43,421 nt of DNA from Eggerthellaceae bacterium (GTDB lineage: Bacteria; Actinomycetota; Coriobacteriia; Coriobacteriales; Eggerthellaceae): NCBI GenBank assembly GCA_017459805.1, contig JAFUCE010000154.1:1-43421 (forward strand). Direction: 5' to 3'. Shown one piece after another: positions 24,316-32,644 of the stretch. Every line of letters starts with the position of its first letter. Positions within the stretch are counted from its first letter, which is position 1. Made by a program: the position numbers and the translations under genes. A model generated the notes under the pieces. It was not told where the DNA came from. It saw only the letters and a program-made list of their open reading frames with translations, and ran no database searches.

Positions 24316-24840
24316 ATGCGCTTATTTATTGCAACAGAACTACCCCAGGAAATGCTTGATGCTTTGGCAGAAACGCAGGCCGAACTGCGCGCATGCGTGT
24401 CGGGGCGCTATGTGGGTGCCGACTCCTTCCACGTTACCCTCGCCTTTTTGGGTGAAGTCGAAGCTTGGCGCGTGAACGAGCTCGCTGACATACTTGATGA
24501 CGCCTGCTCTGGACATGCCGCCTTCGAAAGCTGCCTTGGTGAACTAGGAAATTTTGGCAGGGCAAGCAAAGCAACTTTGTGGCAAGGCTTTACCGACAAA
24601 AAACCCTTTGCCGAACTTGCGCAAAGTGTTCGCCGCGAACTCGCGCATGCAGGCTTTGACTTTGACGACAAAGGCTTTCTGCCCCACATCACGCTTATGC
24701 GCAAGCTTGACTTAAGCAGCGGAGTATTGCCCATGCCGCATGTGGCACGCGGCACTATCGACACCGTCAGCCTTTTTGAGTCCGACCTTTCGGGCGATTA
24801 CCCCGCCTATACCGCCCTCCATCGCACGTTCCTAGCTTGA
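24316..24840 (+). CDS. thpR: RNA 2',3'-cyclic phosphodiesterase (LigT/ThpR family)
   Basis: A 174-aa 2H phosphoesterase that hydrolyses RNA 2',3'-cyclic phosphates to 2'-phosphomonoesters and can ligate 2'-5' ends in vitro. Both catalytic HxTx motifs are visible: His39-Val-Thr41-Leu in FHVTLAFLG and His124-Ile-Thr126-Leu in PHITLMRK. The start MRLFIATELP is the family N-terminus. An ATG fourteen codons upstream is rejected because it lies before the -10 box. Single plus-strand gene with no partner. Confidence 0.92.
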   Translation: MRLFIATELPQEMLDALAETQAELRACVSGRYVGADSFHVTLAFLGEVEAWRVNELADILDDACSGHAAFESCLGELGNFGRASKATLWQGFTDKKPFAELAQSVRRELAHAGFDFDDKGFLPHITLMRKLDLSSGVLPMPHVARGTIDTVSLFESDLSGDYPAYTALHRTFLA

Positions 24841-24909
24841 GCGCCCTCGCTTGCAACCCGTATTATTTTCGTAGTTCGAGTGAAGCGGAAAGCAAATAAT
24901 TCTTTGCCG

Positions 24910-25122
24910 TTATGGGAAGCACGCGCGTGCAGGGCAGTCGCCCGTATCCACCAAGATATAACCATGGTCACTTTTAATGGCGCCGAACACCGATGTTCCA
25001 AAACCTATAAAAGCGAGCACCTTTTCACCAAGCGCTACCACTTCGCGCTCAAGCTGTTCATGCCAAGAATCGTCTGCTGTCATACCCGGATACGACTGGG
25101 TATACCTATAGTCCTTTATCAT
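24910..25122 (-). CDS. Small hypothetical protein, 70 aa
   Basis: A complete frame of 70 residues beginning MIKDYRYTQSYPGM, acidic in the first half, with a strand-rich middle (VLAFIGFGTSVFGAI) and IKSDHGYILVDTGD near the end. There is no signal peptide or TM. I do not recognise the family. A well-formed promoter (TTGAAC, 18 bases, TATACT at 25151-25180) points at it with a leader of about 22 bases, and AGAGAAG lies before the ATG. The overlapping plus-strand frame has a less protein-like composition. Confidence 0.65.
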   Translation of the reverse strand: MIKDYRYTQSYPGMTADDSWHEQLEREVVALGEKVLAFIGFGTSVFGAIKSDHGYILVDTGDCPARACFP

Positions 25123-25150
25123 GGGGTCTTCTCTTCTAGTGACTGCATAC

Positions 25151-25180
25151 AGTATAGGGTATGGGTTCGTTCGTGTTCAA
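25151..25180 (-). promoter_or_regulatory. Sigma70-type promoter of the 70-aa gene
   Basis: Minus strand TTGAAC (25175-25180), 18-base spacer, TATACT (25151-25156), with the start codon 28 bases after the -10 box. Among the promoters found in this window it is the closest to consensus at both boxes. Confidence 0.65.
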
Positions 25181-25198
25181 AGCATGGGGGGTACTTGC

Positions 25199-25771
25199 TT
25201 AATCGCTAGCGGGCAGAATTTTGAAGCGATACAAACCGTGGCTGAGTTTGCGCAAAGCCCGCGAAAAAGCATCCGCGTCGAAGGAGTCGCCCGTGGCAAG
25301 TACCGTATAGCGTACCTTGCCTTCAAAGAAATCGTAGCCCACGCGAGAAAAACCATTGCGTTCGTAAAACCCAAGGCGCGACAGGCGCTGCTCATAGTTG
25401 TCTGCAGCTTTATCGAGGGGTTCGATTTCAAGCACAAGCTGCTTTCCGGGAAACTGCTGCTTGAGGTAGTCCAGTATGCGCGTGCCCCAGCCACCGCCGC
25501 GGAATTCTTTGCACACCGCCAAATAGAGGATGTAGAGGTAATCGCCTGCTGCAATGGTGTAGGTCATACCCACGAGTTGTTCCGCGCTGGCATCCACGCT
25601 AAAGTACGCGAGGAAATCCACCTCTTTTTTGCGCGCTGCAAAACGCAAAGTCAGCAGCGAAAAACGCTCCTCGAACGGGAATGCCTCCTTATAGAGGGCA
25701 CATACCTGCTCGTATGCAGGATCGCGTTTGGTAAGAGAGCGCACCTCAAATGTGTTCGCAATGCTTGTCAT
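25199..25771 (-). CDS. GNAT-family N-acetyltransferase
   Basis: A 190-aa protein with a GNAT fold: N-terminal strand and paired helices, a central strand with YILYLAVCKEFRGGGWGTRI containing the acetyl-CoA loop RGGGWG, then a YEQRLSRLGFYERNGF segment typical of motif B. The acceptor substrate is unknown. The start at 25771 lies exactly six bases after TATAAT, with no Shine-Dalgarno site, so it is probably leaderless. An upstream ATG is rejected because it falls at the -10 box. Confidence 0.88.
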   Translation of the reverse strand: MTSIANTFEVRSLTKRDPAYEQVCALYKEAFPFEERFSLLTLRFAARKKEVDFLAYFSVDASAEQLVGMTYTIAAGDYLYILYLAVCKEFRGGGWGTRILDYLKQQFPGKQLVLEIEPLDKAADNYEQRLSRLGFYERNGFSRVGYDFFEGKVRYTVLATGDSFDADAFSRALRKLSHGLYRFKILPASD

Positions 25772-25777
25772 GCCCGC

Positions 25778-25783
25778 ATTATA
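25778..25783 (-). promoter_or_regulatory. -10 box giving a probable leaderless GNAT transcript
   Basis: Consensus TATAAT, six bases GCGGGC, then ATG (25769-25771) on the minus strand. Same geometry as the sites at 2342, 24304 and 30085. A palindrome GAGCATGCTC lies just upstream (25797-25806) near the -35 position. Confidence 0.65.
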
Positions 25784-25940
25784 TAACGGCACGTTCGAGC
25801 ATGCTCTATCTCGTGAGCATAAGTTTATTATTGCAGGTGCAGAACGCCTTGCGGCCCCCGACCCTTGCGAGTGGTATACGCCCCACCAGTAAAAAATTCA
25901 TTCCCTCAAGCGACTCAAAAGCCCAGAGGGATGGGCCGTT

Positions 25941-26022
25941 GGGGGAACGTGTTGTTTGGGGAATGCTTTATTGGGGGAATGAGTTGCTGGAGGAATAGGT
26001 CGTTTGAAGGAACGAACCGCTT
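25941..26022. repeat. Degenerate tandem array, five units of 15-17 bp
   Basis: Units at 25941-25957, 25958-25972, 25973-25988, 25989-26005 and 26006-26022. Each starts with a G-rich block (GGGGGAA, GGGGAA, GGGGGAA, GGAGGAA, GAAGGAA) followed by a T-rich end (TTGTTT, TTTATT, TTGCT, TCGTTT, CGCTT). It fills the space just past the hypD stop codon. No coding function is apparent. Confidence 0.65.
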
Positions 26023-26037
26023 GGCGCGCTGTAGGCT

Positions 26038-27126
26038 TTAGCGGTAGTAGCGATAATAGGCAGCGCACGAGCCTTCAGATGAAACCATACAGGGCCCAAT
26101 GGGGTTTTCCGGCGTGCAGACCTTGTCAAACAAAGGGCATTCATGTGGCGTAATGGAGCCGCGAAGCACGTCGCCGCATCGACACGACGCGTGTTCTTGC
26201 GTTGGTTCAACCTCGGGGTGAAAACGCTCGACAGCATCAAAGGATGCAAATGCGTCGCGCATCTTATAACCGCTTCCGGGAATTTCGCCAAGTCCGCGCC
26301 ATGTTGCCGGGCAGAGCTCAAAGACTTCATCGATAATGGCCCGTGCCGCAGGATTGCCTTCCTCCATCACACCGCGCGCGTAAGCAATCTCGATTTCAGC
26401 GCGCCCATCATGCAGCTGGCGCATGAGCATGGCGATACCCTGCAAAATGTCAACGGGCTCAAAGCCGGTAATAACACCAGGAATGCCATATTGTTCTGCA
26501 AGGAAACGGTAGGGTTCGGGCCCGATAATCGTACTGACATGACCAGGCAAGATAAGCGCGTCCACCTTAAGCTGCGGGTCAGCCACAATAGCTTCAAGCG
26601 CACCAGGCATATTTTTGTGGGCGACAAAGACGCTGAAGTTTGATAGACCCAAGGACGCGGCGCGCTTAATTGATGCGGCAACCACTGGTGTTGTGGTTTC
26701 AAAACCAACGCCCACAAACACCACCTGGCGGTCGGGGTTATTCTGCGCAAAACTAATGGCATCAAGCGGCGAATAAACCACTTCGATAGCGTGCCCCGCC
26801 GCCTTTTCCGCAAGCAAACTAGACGTAGAACCAGGCACACGCATCATGTCCCCGAAGGTGGTAATGCTCACTTCGGGAATACGCGCGAGCGCAATAACGG
26901 TGTCGATGTCGCGGTTGGCTGTCACGCACACTGGACAGCCTGGCCCCGAAAGCAAACGCGTACCTTCGGGCATGAGTGATCGAATGCCAAAACGCCCAAT
27001 GGCTTGCGTATGGGTGCCGCACACTTCCATAAGATTGGCGGACTCTGGGGCAAGTTTCTGGATAGACTCTACTAAGCCTCGCGCAATCGTAGGATCTTTG
27101 AATACGTCAAGGTCTAAATCTCGCAT
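26038..27126 (-). CDS. hypD: Hydrogenase maturation protein HypD
   Basis: A 362-aa iron-sulfur protein. With HypC it carries and builds the Fe(CN)2CO group of [NiFe]-hydrogenases. Conserved segments include LMEVCGTHT near residue 38, GPGCPVCVT, GFETTTPVVAA, LPGHVSTIIGP and a cysteine-rich C-terminus (CRCGDVLRG..ECPLFDKVC) that binds a [4Fe-4S] cluster. The start overlaps the end of hypC by 13 bases, so the two are translationally coupled. hypE, hypA and hypB are not in the window. Confidence 0.96.
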   Translation of the reverse strand: MRDLDLDVFKDPTIARGLVESIQKLAPESANLMEVCGTHTQAIGRFGIRSLMPEGTRLLSGPGCPVCVTANRDIDTVIALARIPEVSITTFGDMMRVPGSTSSLLAEKAAGHAIEVVYSPLDAISFAQNNPDRQVVFVGVGFETTTPVVAASIKRAASLGLSNFSVFVAHKNMPGALEAIVADPQLKVDALILPGHVSTIIGPEPYRFLAEQYGIPGVITGFEPVDILQGIAMLMRQLHDGRAEIEIAYARGVMEEGNPAARAIIDEVFELCPATWRGLGEIPGSGYKMRDAFASFDAVERFHPEVEPTQEHASCRCGDVLRGSITPHECPLFDKVCTPENPIGPCMVSSEGSCAAYYRYYR

Positions 27127-27341
27127 AGCTCAGGGAACTCTTTAATGATGTCGATGGTCTCTTGCGCAAACTGCTGGTCAACCACTTCGATGGCAAAACC
27201 AGCATGCACAAGTACGTAGTCTCCTACCCCTGCTTGGGGTACCAGGTCAAGCGAAGCCGAGCGCTGCGCGCCCAAAATATCCACCGTGGCAATGTTGTTG
27301 TCGCTAATCTCGGTAATCTTCGCGGGAATTGCTAAACACAT
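27114..27341 (-). CDS. hypC: Hydrogenase maturation chaperone HypC
   Basis: A 75-aa HypC/HupF family protein starting MCLAIPAKI. Cys2 is the conserved residue that, after Met removal, holds the Fe(CN)2CO moiety with HypD. The fold core VDILGAQRSASLDLVP and VGDYVLVHAGFAIEVVD are typical. The start at 27341 is fixed by AAAGGAGAG just upstream. The longer frame to 27473 is spurious. Length is normal. Confidence 0.96.
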   Translation of the reverse strand: MCLAIPAKITEISDNNIATVDILGAQRSASLDLVPQAGVGDYVLVHAGFAIEVVDQQFAQETIDIIKEFPELCEI

Positions 27342-27366
27342 AGGCTCTCCTTTTTTTAACCTGGCA

Positions 27367-27372
27367 ATAATA
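27367..27372 (-). promoter_or_regulatory. Possible -10 box upstream of hypC
   Basis: TATTAT on the minus strand lies 25 bases before the hypC ATG, in the 97-bp gap after hypF. It would give a short leader carrying the AAAGGAG site. No clear -35 box is seen, and read-through from hypF is also possible. Confidence 0.35.
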
Positions 27373-27438
27373 CCACGGCTACGCAAGGGAAGGCATCGTC
27401 CGCCTCCGCCAACGGTAGGAGCACATGTGCCATCCACA

Positions 27439-30078
27439 TTAGGACTTGTGGCTCGCCACGATAGCTTGCCCAAAAGAAATACTGCCGTCGTTGGGAGGTA
27501 AATCCTTATTCATAACAACGGTGAAGCCATCATTGGCAAGGGCGCGCACCGCTTGTTCAATAAGGTAGCGATTCATGAATACACCCCCCGCCAGAACAGC
27601 CGTATTGATGTCGAAGGCAGAGCGAGCAATGTGGGCAAGCTGAACGATGACCTGCACAAAGGCGTCGTGGAACTTGCGTGCGATTTCAGGAACCGCAAGA
27701 CCTGCTTCCACATCGTCAAGCAGGGCGCGGAAAAGAGCTTCGGCGTCCAGTAAAACGACCGAGGTATCAAGTGCGGTACTCTGCTCAGTTGCCGTGTTCT
27801 TAATAATGCTTATTTCGTACGCGTCCGACAGACTGGGTTCGGGCACGCTTGCCGCAGAACCGGGGGTGCTGTCGGTTTGCCCTAAACTATCCTGGGTCAT
27901 GCACGCCTCTAAAAGAATTGCCGCCTCGCCTTCGTAGGTGGGCGCCGTGCATACCTCCAAAATGGCACTGGCTGCATCAAAGAGGCGTCCCACCGAAGAA
28001 GTATAGGGCGTGTTAATACCCTGCTCTATCATCTGCTCGCAAAGGCTGGCTTCACTTCCTAAGGCCTCAATAAGGCGTGCCGCCGCAGGATGTTCAAGCA
28101 AATCAAAAGCCCACAGCGCACCATAGGCACAGCGCAAGGGATGCTTTATGGCCGCCGCACCACCAGGCAGGGGGAAGTAGGCGAAGTTCGCGAAACGTTC
28201 ATAGCTTGCAAGGTTTGACAGCAGCACTTCCCCGCCCCAAATGGCGCCGTCGGGTCCTGCCCCTGTACCATCAAAAGCAAAACCAATCGCGGGCCCTTCA
28301 AGCCCGTGTTCTGCCATGGCCGAAGCGATATGGGCATGATGATGCTGCACAAGCGTGACAGGCAGGCTTTGGCTGTGAGCCCACTTGCTTGTGAGGTATT
28401 CAGGATGCATATCGCAGGCCACGCGCTCAGGCGCAAGTTCAAAAAGACGCTCGTAGCTTGCTTTTGATTCGAGCCAGGCGTCAAAGGTTTCTGCGTTTTC
28501 CATGTCGCCAATGTGCTGCGAAACAAAGGCGCGATTTTCGTCCAACAAACAGAAGGTGTTCTTCTGTTCAGGCCCTGTCGCCATAATGCATGCCTTTGTT
28601 TGAGAAGTCGATTGCGGTGCCAACTCAGCGGCGGCACCTTCTGCAGCTTGCGCCGTAACTGCTATAGGCAGGGGGGCATAGCCGCGTGCGCGACGAATGA
28701 CCTGGATGGAACTTTCGCCGTCGCCAAAATTAAGAATGCGGACCACCGAATCATCGTAGCGTGCGCGGATAGCACGGTTGTTTCCCACGAGCACGTCGGC
28801 AATACCAGCAAGGGCGGTGCAAGCCTCTTTATCGTCAATCTGAATAGGTTCATCATGCACGTTGCCCGAAGTAAATACGAGCATGTTCTTGCCTGTTGCC
28901 TGCTCGAAATCATGCAAAAGTAAATGCTGCAGGGGTGTGGCAGGCAACATGACACCCAGCTCGGGTAGTTTGTCGGCAAGACCTGTAGCAAATCTGGCAC
29001 CGGCACGTTTCTTCAAAAGCACGATAGGCCGCGCAGGCGAATTCAGCAGCGCTTCTTCTTCGGCGCTTAGCGCACAATAAGTGCGCGCCGCATCAGCGTC
29101 TGGCACCATGACCGCGAAGGCTTTACCCTCGCGCCGTTTCCGTTTCCGCAGTTCAGAGAGGGTTGCAGCATTGGATGCATCGCACACCAGGTGAAAGCCA
29201 CCCAATCCCTTCACGGCAACAATCTTGCCTGCTGCCAGCATGTCCACGGTGCGGGCAATAATCGCATCCGACTCTTCCCTGCCCCGCGCCCAGAAGAAGC
29301 TACTGGTTATCGAAGAGGTGGTGGAGGCTAATTCAACGACATGAAAGCCATTGGTTGTCGAAGAGTCAGCGAGGGTTTTGCTGGTGCCCGAGATGGTTTC
29401 GTTCACAGGGGCGAAGCCTACTTCGGTAGGTGAGCCGCTGGGAACGGAAGCAGATGGGGTGCCAGCGGAAGCCGCAGCATCGACTTGTTCGCTGTTCGTT
29501 AGAACAGCGAAACAAAGAGAAGGCCCACAAGTAAAGCAAGCATCGGGTTGCGCATGAAAGCGGCGATTGCTAGGGTCGGCATATTCGGCCGCACACGCGT
29601 CGCACATTTCAAACGTGCCCATGGATGTCTTTGCGCGGTCGTAAGGAAGCCCATCGATAATCGTAAAGCGTGGACCACAGTTTGTGCAGTTTATAAAGGG
29701 GTAACGATACCGGCGGTCCGTCGGGTCAAAGAGTTCGCGAACACAGTCGTCACAGGTAGCCAAATCAGGCGACACGAGCGTCGTTTGCTCCACCGCCTCT
29801 GCGTCAGAAAAGCGAATCTCGAAGAAATCAAAACCTTCGAGCGGAACTTCTTTCATGTCGATGCGCCTAATCTGTGCAGCAGCGGGCGCTTCATCGTGGA
29901 TGGCCATCACAAATTCATCAACCAGGCGCTCTTCGCCTTCAGCATGAATATGCACGCCGTCAATAGCATTAAGCACCCAGCCGTTTACCAAATGGCGCTT
30001 CGCAAGCCTATAGACAAAGGGTCGAAAACCGACCCCCTGCACGATACCTGTCACATGTATATCAAGAGCGTTTAGCAT
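27439..30078 (-). CDS. hypF: Carbamoyltransferase HypF
   Basis: An 879-aa enzyme that activates carbamoyl phosphate and passes the carbamoyl group to HypE for cyanide ligand synthesis. Domains in order: acylphosphatase (1-90, VQGVGFRPFVYRLA); two zinc fingers with Cys109/112/131/134 and Cys159/162/181/184; YrdC-like (about 275-460, KGLGGFHLVCDA); Kae1-like (about 480-875, with VQHHHAHIASAMAEH and LAGGVFMNRYL). It is longer than the usual 750 aa because of two low-complexity inserts (about 191-270 and 727-778). The start is ATG 30078, six bases after a -10 box and with no Shine-Dalgarno site. Confidence 0.95.
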   Translation of the reverse strand: MLNALDIHVTGIVQGVGFRPFVYRLAKRHLVNGWVLNAIDGVHIHAEGEERLVDEFVMAIHDEAPAAAQIRRIDMKEVPLEGFDFFEIRFSDAEAVEQTTLVSPDLATCDDCVRELFDPTDRRYRYPFINCTNCGPRFTIIDGLPYDRAKTSMGTFEMCDACAAEYADPSNRRFHAQPDACFTCGPSLCFAVLTNSEQVDAAASAGTPSASVPSGSPTEVGFAPVNETISGTSKTLADSSTTNGFHVVELASTTSSITSSFFWARGREESDAIIARTVDMLAAGKIVAVKGLGGFHLVCDASNAATLSELRKRKRREGKAFAVMVPDADAARTYCALSAEEEALLNSPARPIVLLKKRAGARFATGLADKLPELGVMLPATPLQHLLLHDFEQATGKNMLVFTSGNVHDEPIQIDDKEACTALAGIADVLVGNNRAIRARYDDSVVRILNFGDGESSIQVIRRARGYAPLPIAVTAQAAEGAAAELAPQSTSQTKACIMATGPEQKNTFCLLDENRAFVSQHIGDMENAETFDAWLESKASYERLFELAPERVACDMHPEYLTSKWAHSQSLPVTLVQHHHAHIASAMAEHGLEGPAIGFAFDGTGAGPDGAIWGGEVLLSNLASYERFANFAYFPLPGGAAAIKHPLRCAYGALWAFDLLEHPAAARLIEALGSEASLCEQMIEQGINTPYTSSVGRLFDAASAILEVCTAPTYEGEAAILLEACMTQDSLGQTDSTPGSAASVPEPSLSDAYEISIIKNTATEQSTALDTSVVLLDAEALFRALLDDVEAGLAVPEIARKFHDAFVQVIVQLAHIARSAFDINTAVLAGGVFMNRYLIEQAVRALANDGFTVVMNKDLPPNDGSISFGQAIVASHKS

Positions 30079-30084
30079 ACATAC

Positions 30085-30090
30085 ATAATA
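30085..30090 (-). promoter_or_regulatory. -10 box giving a probable leaderless hypF transcript
   Basis: TATTAT, six bases GTATGT, then ATG at 30076-30078 on the minus strand, with no Shine-Dalgarno sequence in the 66 bases separating hypF from pgi. Fourth example of the same spacing in the window. Confidence 0.55.
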
Positions 30091-30144
30091 CCGCAGGCAC
30101 GTGAAACGCGGTCGCGCATGAACTGAAGCGGCGGAAATCCTTCG

Positions 30145-31854
30145 TTAAGCAATGCTGCGGCAAATGCGTTCAACCACTTCGCCGAGCTGACGCAGCACCA
30201 CCGATGAATTGTCGGGAAGATGAACATGCATACAACGACGCCCGCGTTCATTTAAGACTTTGAGGTCGCCTTCTGCTTGCGCCTTAGCAAGTGCTGCAAG
30301 ACTTGGCGCCGCACTACCCTCAATTTCGATATCAAGAATTTCGCCCGCAGATACAATGAGGAATACGCCGTTGTTGGGCCCACCCTTTTGCAGCTGCCCG
30401 GTGGAGTGTAGATAGCGCGGGCCAATTTCCAAGCACGATGCCACGCCGCATTCGGCAGCCACCGAATGGCGAATGGTCTCGAGGGCTTCACGACGCCCTT
30501 CACCCGCAAAGGGCAAAAAGGCGTTGAGGGCAAAGTAGTCGCCCGGCTTGATGCTGGCAAGCAGGGCATGCAGCGCCACCTCAAGCGTACGGGCGCCCTT
30601 CAGTTCGTCCCCCAGGCGCACTTCAACATCGCCCATTTTGAGGCTGCCGATATTGCCCTGCACAAAGTCTGGCTCGGTATGGCCTTCGCGCAAAATGTCC
30701 AGCACCGCTTTCTTTGCAGCAGAAACGTCGGGCTGGTCAAAGGGACACACTTTCATCAAAAAGCCGCACATAGCAATGGCATACTCCCACATGACAAAGT
30801 GCTCGGCCAGCTCAACGACGTTTTCGATGCTATATTCCATGCAAGGAATGTCCTTGCTCATATAGGCGTAACTCATTTCGAAGTTTTTGCGTTCGTCCCA
30901 AAGGTCGGTCTTGGTTTTGTACATGATGGCTACGCGATCGCCTTCGTCACGCGTTAAAACCAGGGGGTCGATTTCGATATTGGGAAGAATGCCCTTGCCG
31001 TCTTTCCCCAAACTTTCGGCCACCAACTGTTCAATCCAGAGACCAAGAACACGGCCTCGTTTTGGTGCCAAGAAACTGAACTTGTCGCGCCCTGCAACGT
31101 AATTGTCGAAAAGGAATGCCGCTAGTTGAATAGCGGGATTCTCTGGCGAATCTACGCTGCACGCCTCTTCAGCCTGCGCGGCATGCTCCATAAACTCATC
31201 CATATTAATACCCACGAGTGCCGTTGGCAGCAGTCCAAAAACGGACAGGGCACTGTAGCGCCCACCCACTGAGGGTTCGCCAGCAAAAATTGCGCGCCAG
31301 CCTTCGTCGCGTGCAAGCTGTTCGAGTTCGGTACCTGGGTCGGTTACGGCAACCAAATGCTGCGGAATACGATCCGCAGGCATAAAGCGCTCCATTTCCT
31401 TACGCACTGCCACCAGCATGGAACGCGTTTCGATGGTGGTCCCACTCTTAGACGAAACAAGCACGAGCGTCGATTCAGGATTTAAGCCCGCAAGAATGGA
31501 GCGCACGCGCACGGGTGAGTCGGAATCGAGCACGCGAAACTTACAGCCCGACGCATCCTCTTTGTTGTACTTCGTGATAGTCATGGGCGCCTGTGTCGAC
31601 CCACCCTCGCCAATAAGCAAAACAGAGCGAATGCCACTTGCCAGGGCACTCTGAGCAAATTCAACAATGCTGCTCACGGGATAGGGCGGATTGCTTGCCA
31701 GGTCTACCCAGCCCATAAAATCGCGCGCATACTGTTGCGCTTCTTCACTGAAGTCGTACAAACTTGCATCCTTCGCGCGAATGCGACTTGCCGCCTTCGC
31801 CTCAATTAAGGATGCGACGGATGGATAGGTCGTGTCTGCCTCGGAGTTCAGCAT
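30145..31854 (-). CDS. pgi: Glucose-6-phosphate isomerase (divergent, Pgi-domain type)
   Basis: A 569-aa protein with the two SIS folds of phosphoglucose isomerase, which interconverts glucose 6-phosphate and fructose 6-phosphate. Visible motifs are VSSKSGTTIET (phosphate loop), GGRYSALSVFGLLP (PGI signature region) and a C-terminal GPRYLHSTGQLQKGGPNNG with the expected His. The sequence is closer to the Pgi half of actinobacterial Tal-Pgi fusions than to E. coli Pgi, but no transaldolase domain is attached. It lies 11 bases after the LytTR gene and ends the operon. No terminator is seen before hypF. Confidence 0.9.
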   Translation of the reverse strand: MLNSEADTTYPSVASLIEAKAASRIRAKDASLYDFSEEAQQYARDFMGWVDLASNPPYPVSSIVEFAQSALASGIRSVLLIGEGGSTQAPMTITKYNKEDASGCKFRVLDSDSPVRVRSILAGLNPESTLVLVSSKSGTTIETRSMLVAVRKEMERFMPADRIPQHLVAVTDPGTELEQLARDEGWRAIFAGEPSVGGRYSALSVFGLLPTALVGINMDEFMEHAAQAEEACSVDSPENPAIQLAAFLFDNYVAGRDKFSFLAPKRGRVLGLWIEQLVAESLGKDGKGILPNIEIDPLVLTRDEGDRVAIMYKTKTDLWDERKNFEMSYAYMSKDIPCMEYSIENVVELAEHFVMWEYAIAMCGFLMKVCPFDQPDVSAAKKAVLDILREGHTEPDFVQGNIGSLKMGDVEVRLGDELKGARTLEVALHALLASIKPGDYFALNAFLPFAGEGRREALETIRHSVAAECGVASCLEIGPRYLHSTGQLQKGGPNNGVFLIVSAGEILDIEIEGSAAPSLAALAKAQAEGDLKVLNERGRRCMHVHLPDNSSVVLRQLGEVVERICRSIA

Positions 31855-31865
31855 ATATACCCTTT

Positions 31866-32579
31866 CTAGAACTCAAGTATTTTCTTGAGCTGCGTCACGC
31901 GACGCCGCGAAACAGGAACTTTATCTTCGCAGGAATCAATGGTCAACAGCAAGGTGCCCCCCGACACCGTTTCAACTTCATTTACGTAGCCAAGGTTAAC
32001 AAGGTAGCCACGATGCACGCGGAAGAAGCCATGACCTTCAAGCCGTTTTTCCAACTGCGACAATGACGACGTGCAGAAGAAACGATCGGTGTCGGTTTGC
32101 ACATAGGTGTAGTCATCGCGCGCCATAACAAAACGAATGCTGTCGATGTTGATAAACACTTTTTTGCCAGCTTTTTCTACTGAAATACGCTCGGTCGCCT
32201 TTGCCTGCGCTTGAAGACGAGTCTGTTCAAACACCCGGGTAATGGCTTGCGTCAAGCGCTCCGTTTCAACGGGCTTTACCAAGTAGTCAACCGCGTTAAC
32301 ACCAAAGGCATCAAGGGCGTATTCACTATATGCGGTAACAAAAACAACCACGGGGGGTGCCGTCAGACGCTGGAGTGCTTCGGCAAGTTTCATGCCAGTT
32401 GTGTCGGGCATATTAATGTCGAGAAAGACCACATCAACAGTGTTTTCCTGCAAACGTTCAATGGCTTCACGCACATTAGCCGCTTCAGCCACCACTTCCA
32501 CGCGCCCATCTTCTTCGAGCAAAAAGCGCAACTCCGAACGCGCAGGTGCTTCGTCGTCTACGATTAATGCTTTCAGCAT
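31866..32579 (-). CDS. LytTR-family response regulator
   Basis: A 237-aa regulator. The receiver domain (1-120) has DDE at 8-10, phospho-acceptor Asp54 in VVFLDINMPD and Lys in YLVKPVE. The C-terminal LytTR DNA-binding domain (about 135-235) has FVMARDDYTYVQT and FFRVHRGYLVNL. AGGGGGA precedes the ATG. It follows the LytS-type kinase by 65 bases and is its likely partner. LytTR regulators often control cell-wall or carbon-source genes. Here pgi is directly downstream. Confidence 0.94.
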   Translation of the reverse strand: MLKALIVDDEAPARSELRFLLEEDGRVEVVAEAANVREAIERLQENTVDVVFLDINMPDTTGMKLAEALQRLTAPPVVVFVTAYSEYALDAFGVNAVDYLVKPVETERLTQAITRVFEQTRLQAQAKATERISVEKAGKKVFINIDSIRFVMARDDYTYVQTDTDRFFCTSSLSQLEKRLEGHGFFRVHRGYLVNLGYVNEVETVSGGTLLLTIDSCEDKVPVSRRRVTQLKKILEF

Positions 32580-32644
32580 GCTTCCCCCTTCATTGACACG
32601 ACTCGTTTGAATATTCGAGTAATTATATCTGCACTCGGCGCATA

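Noticed and set aside
25968-26330. A 120-codon minus-strand frame running through the tandem repeats
   Set aside because: It is an alternative frame of the hypD 3' end. hypD is unmistakable, so this is a shadow.
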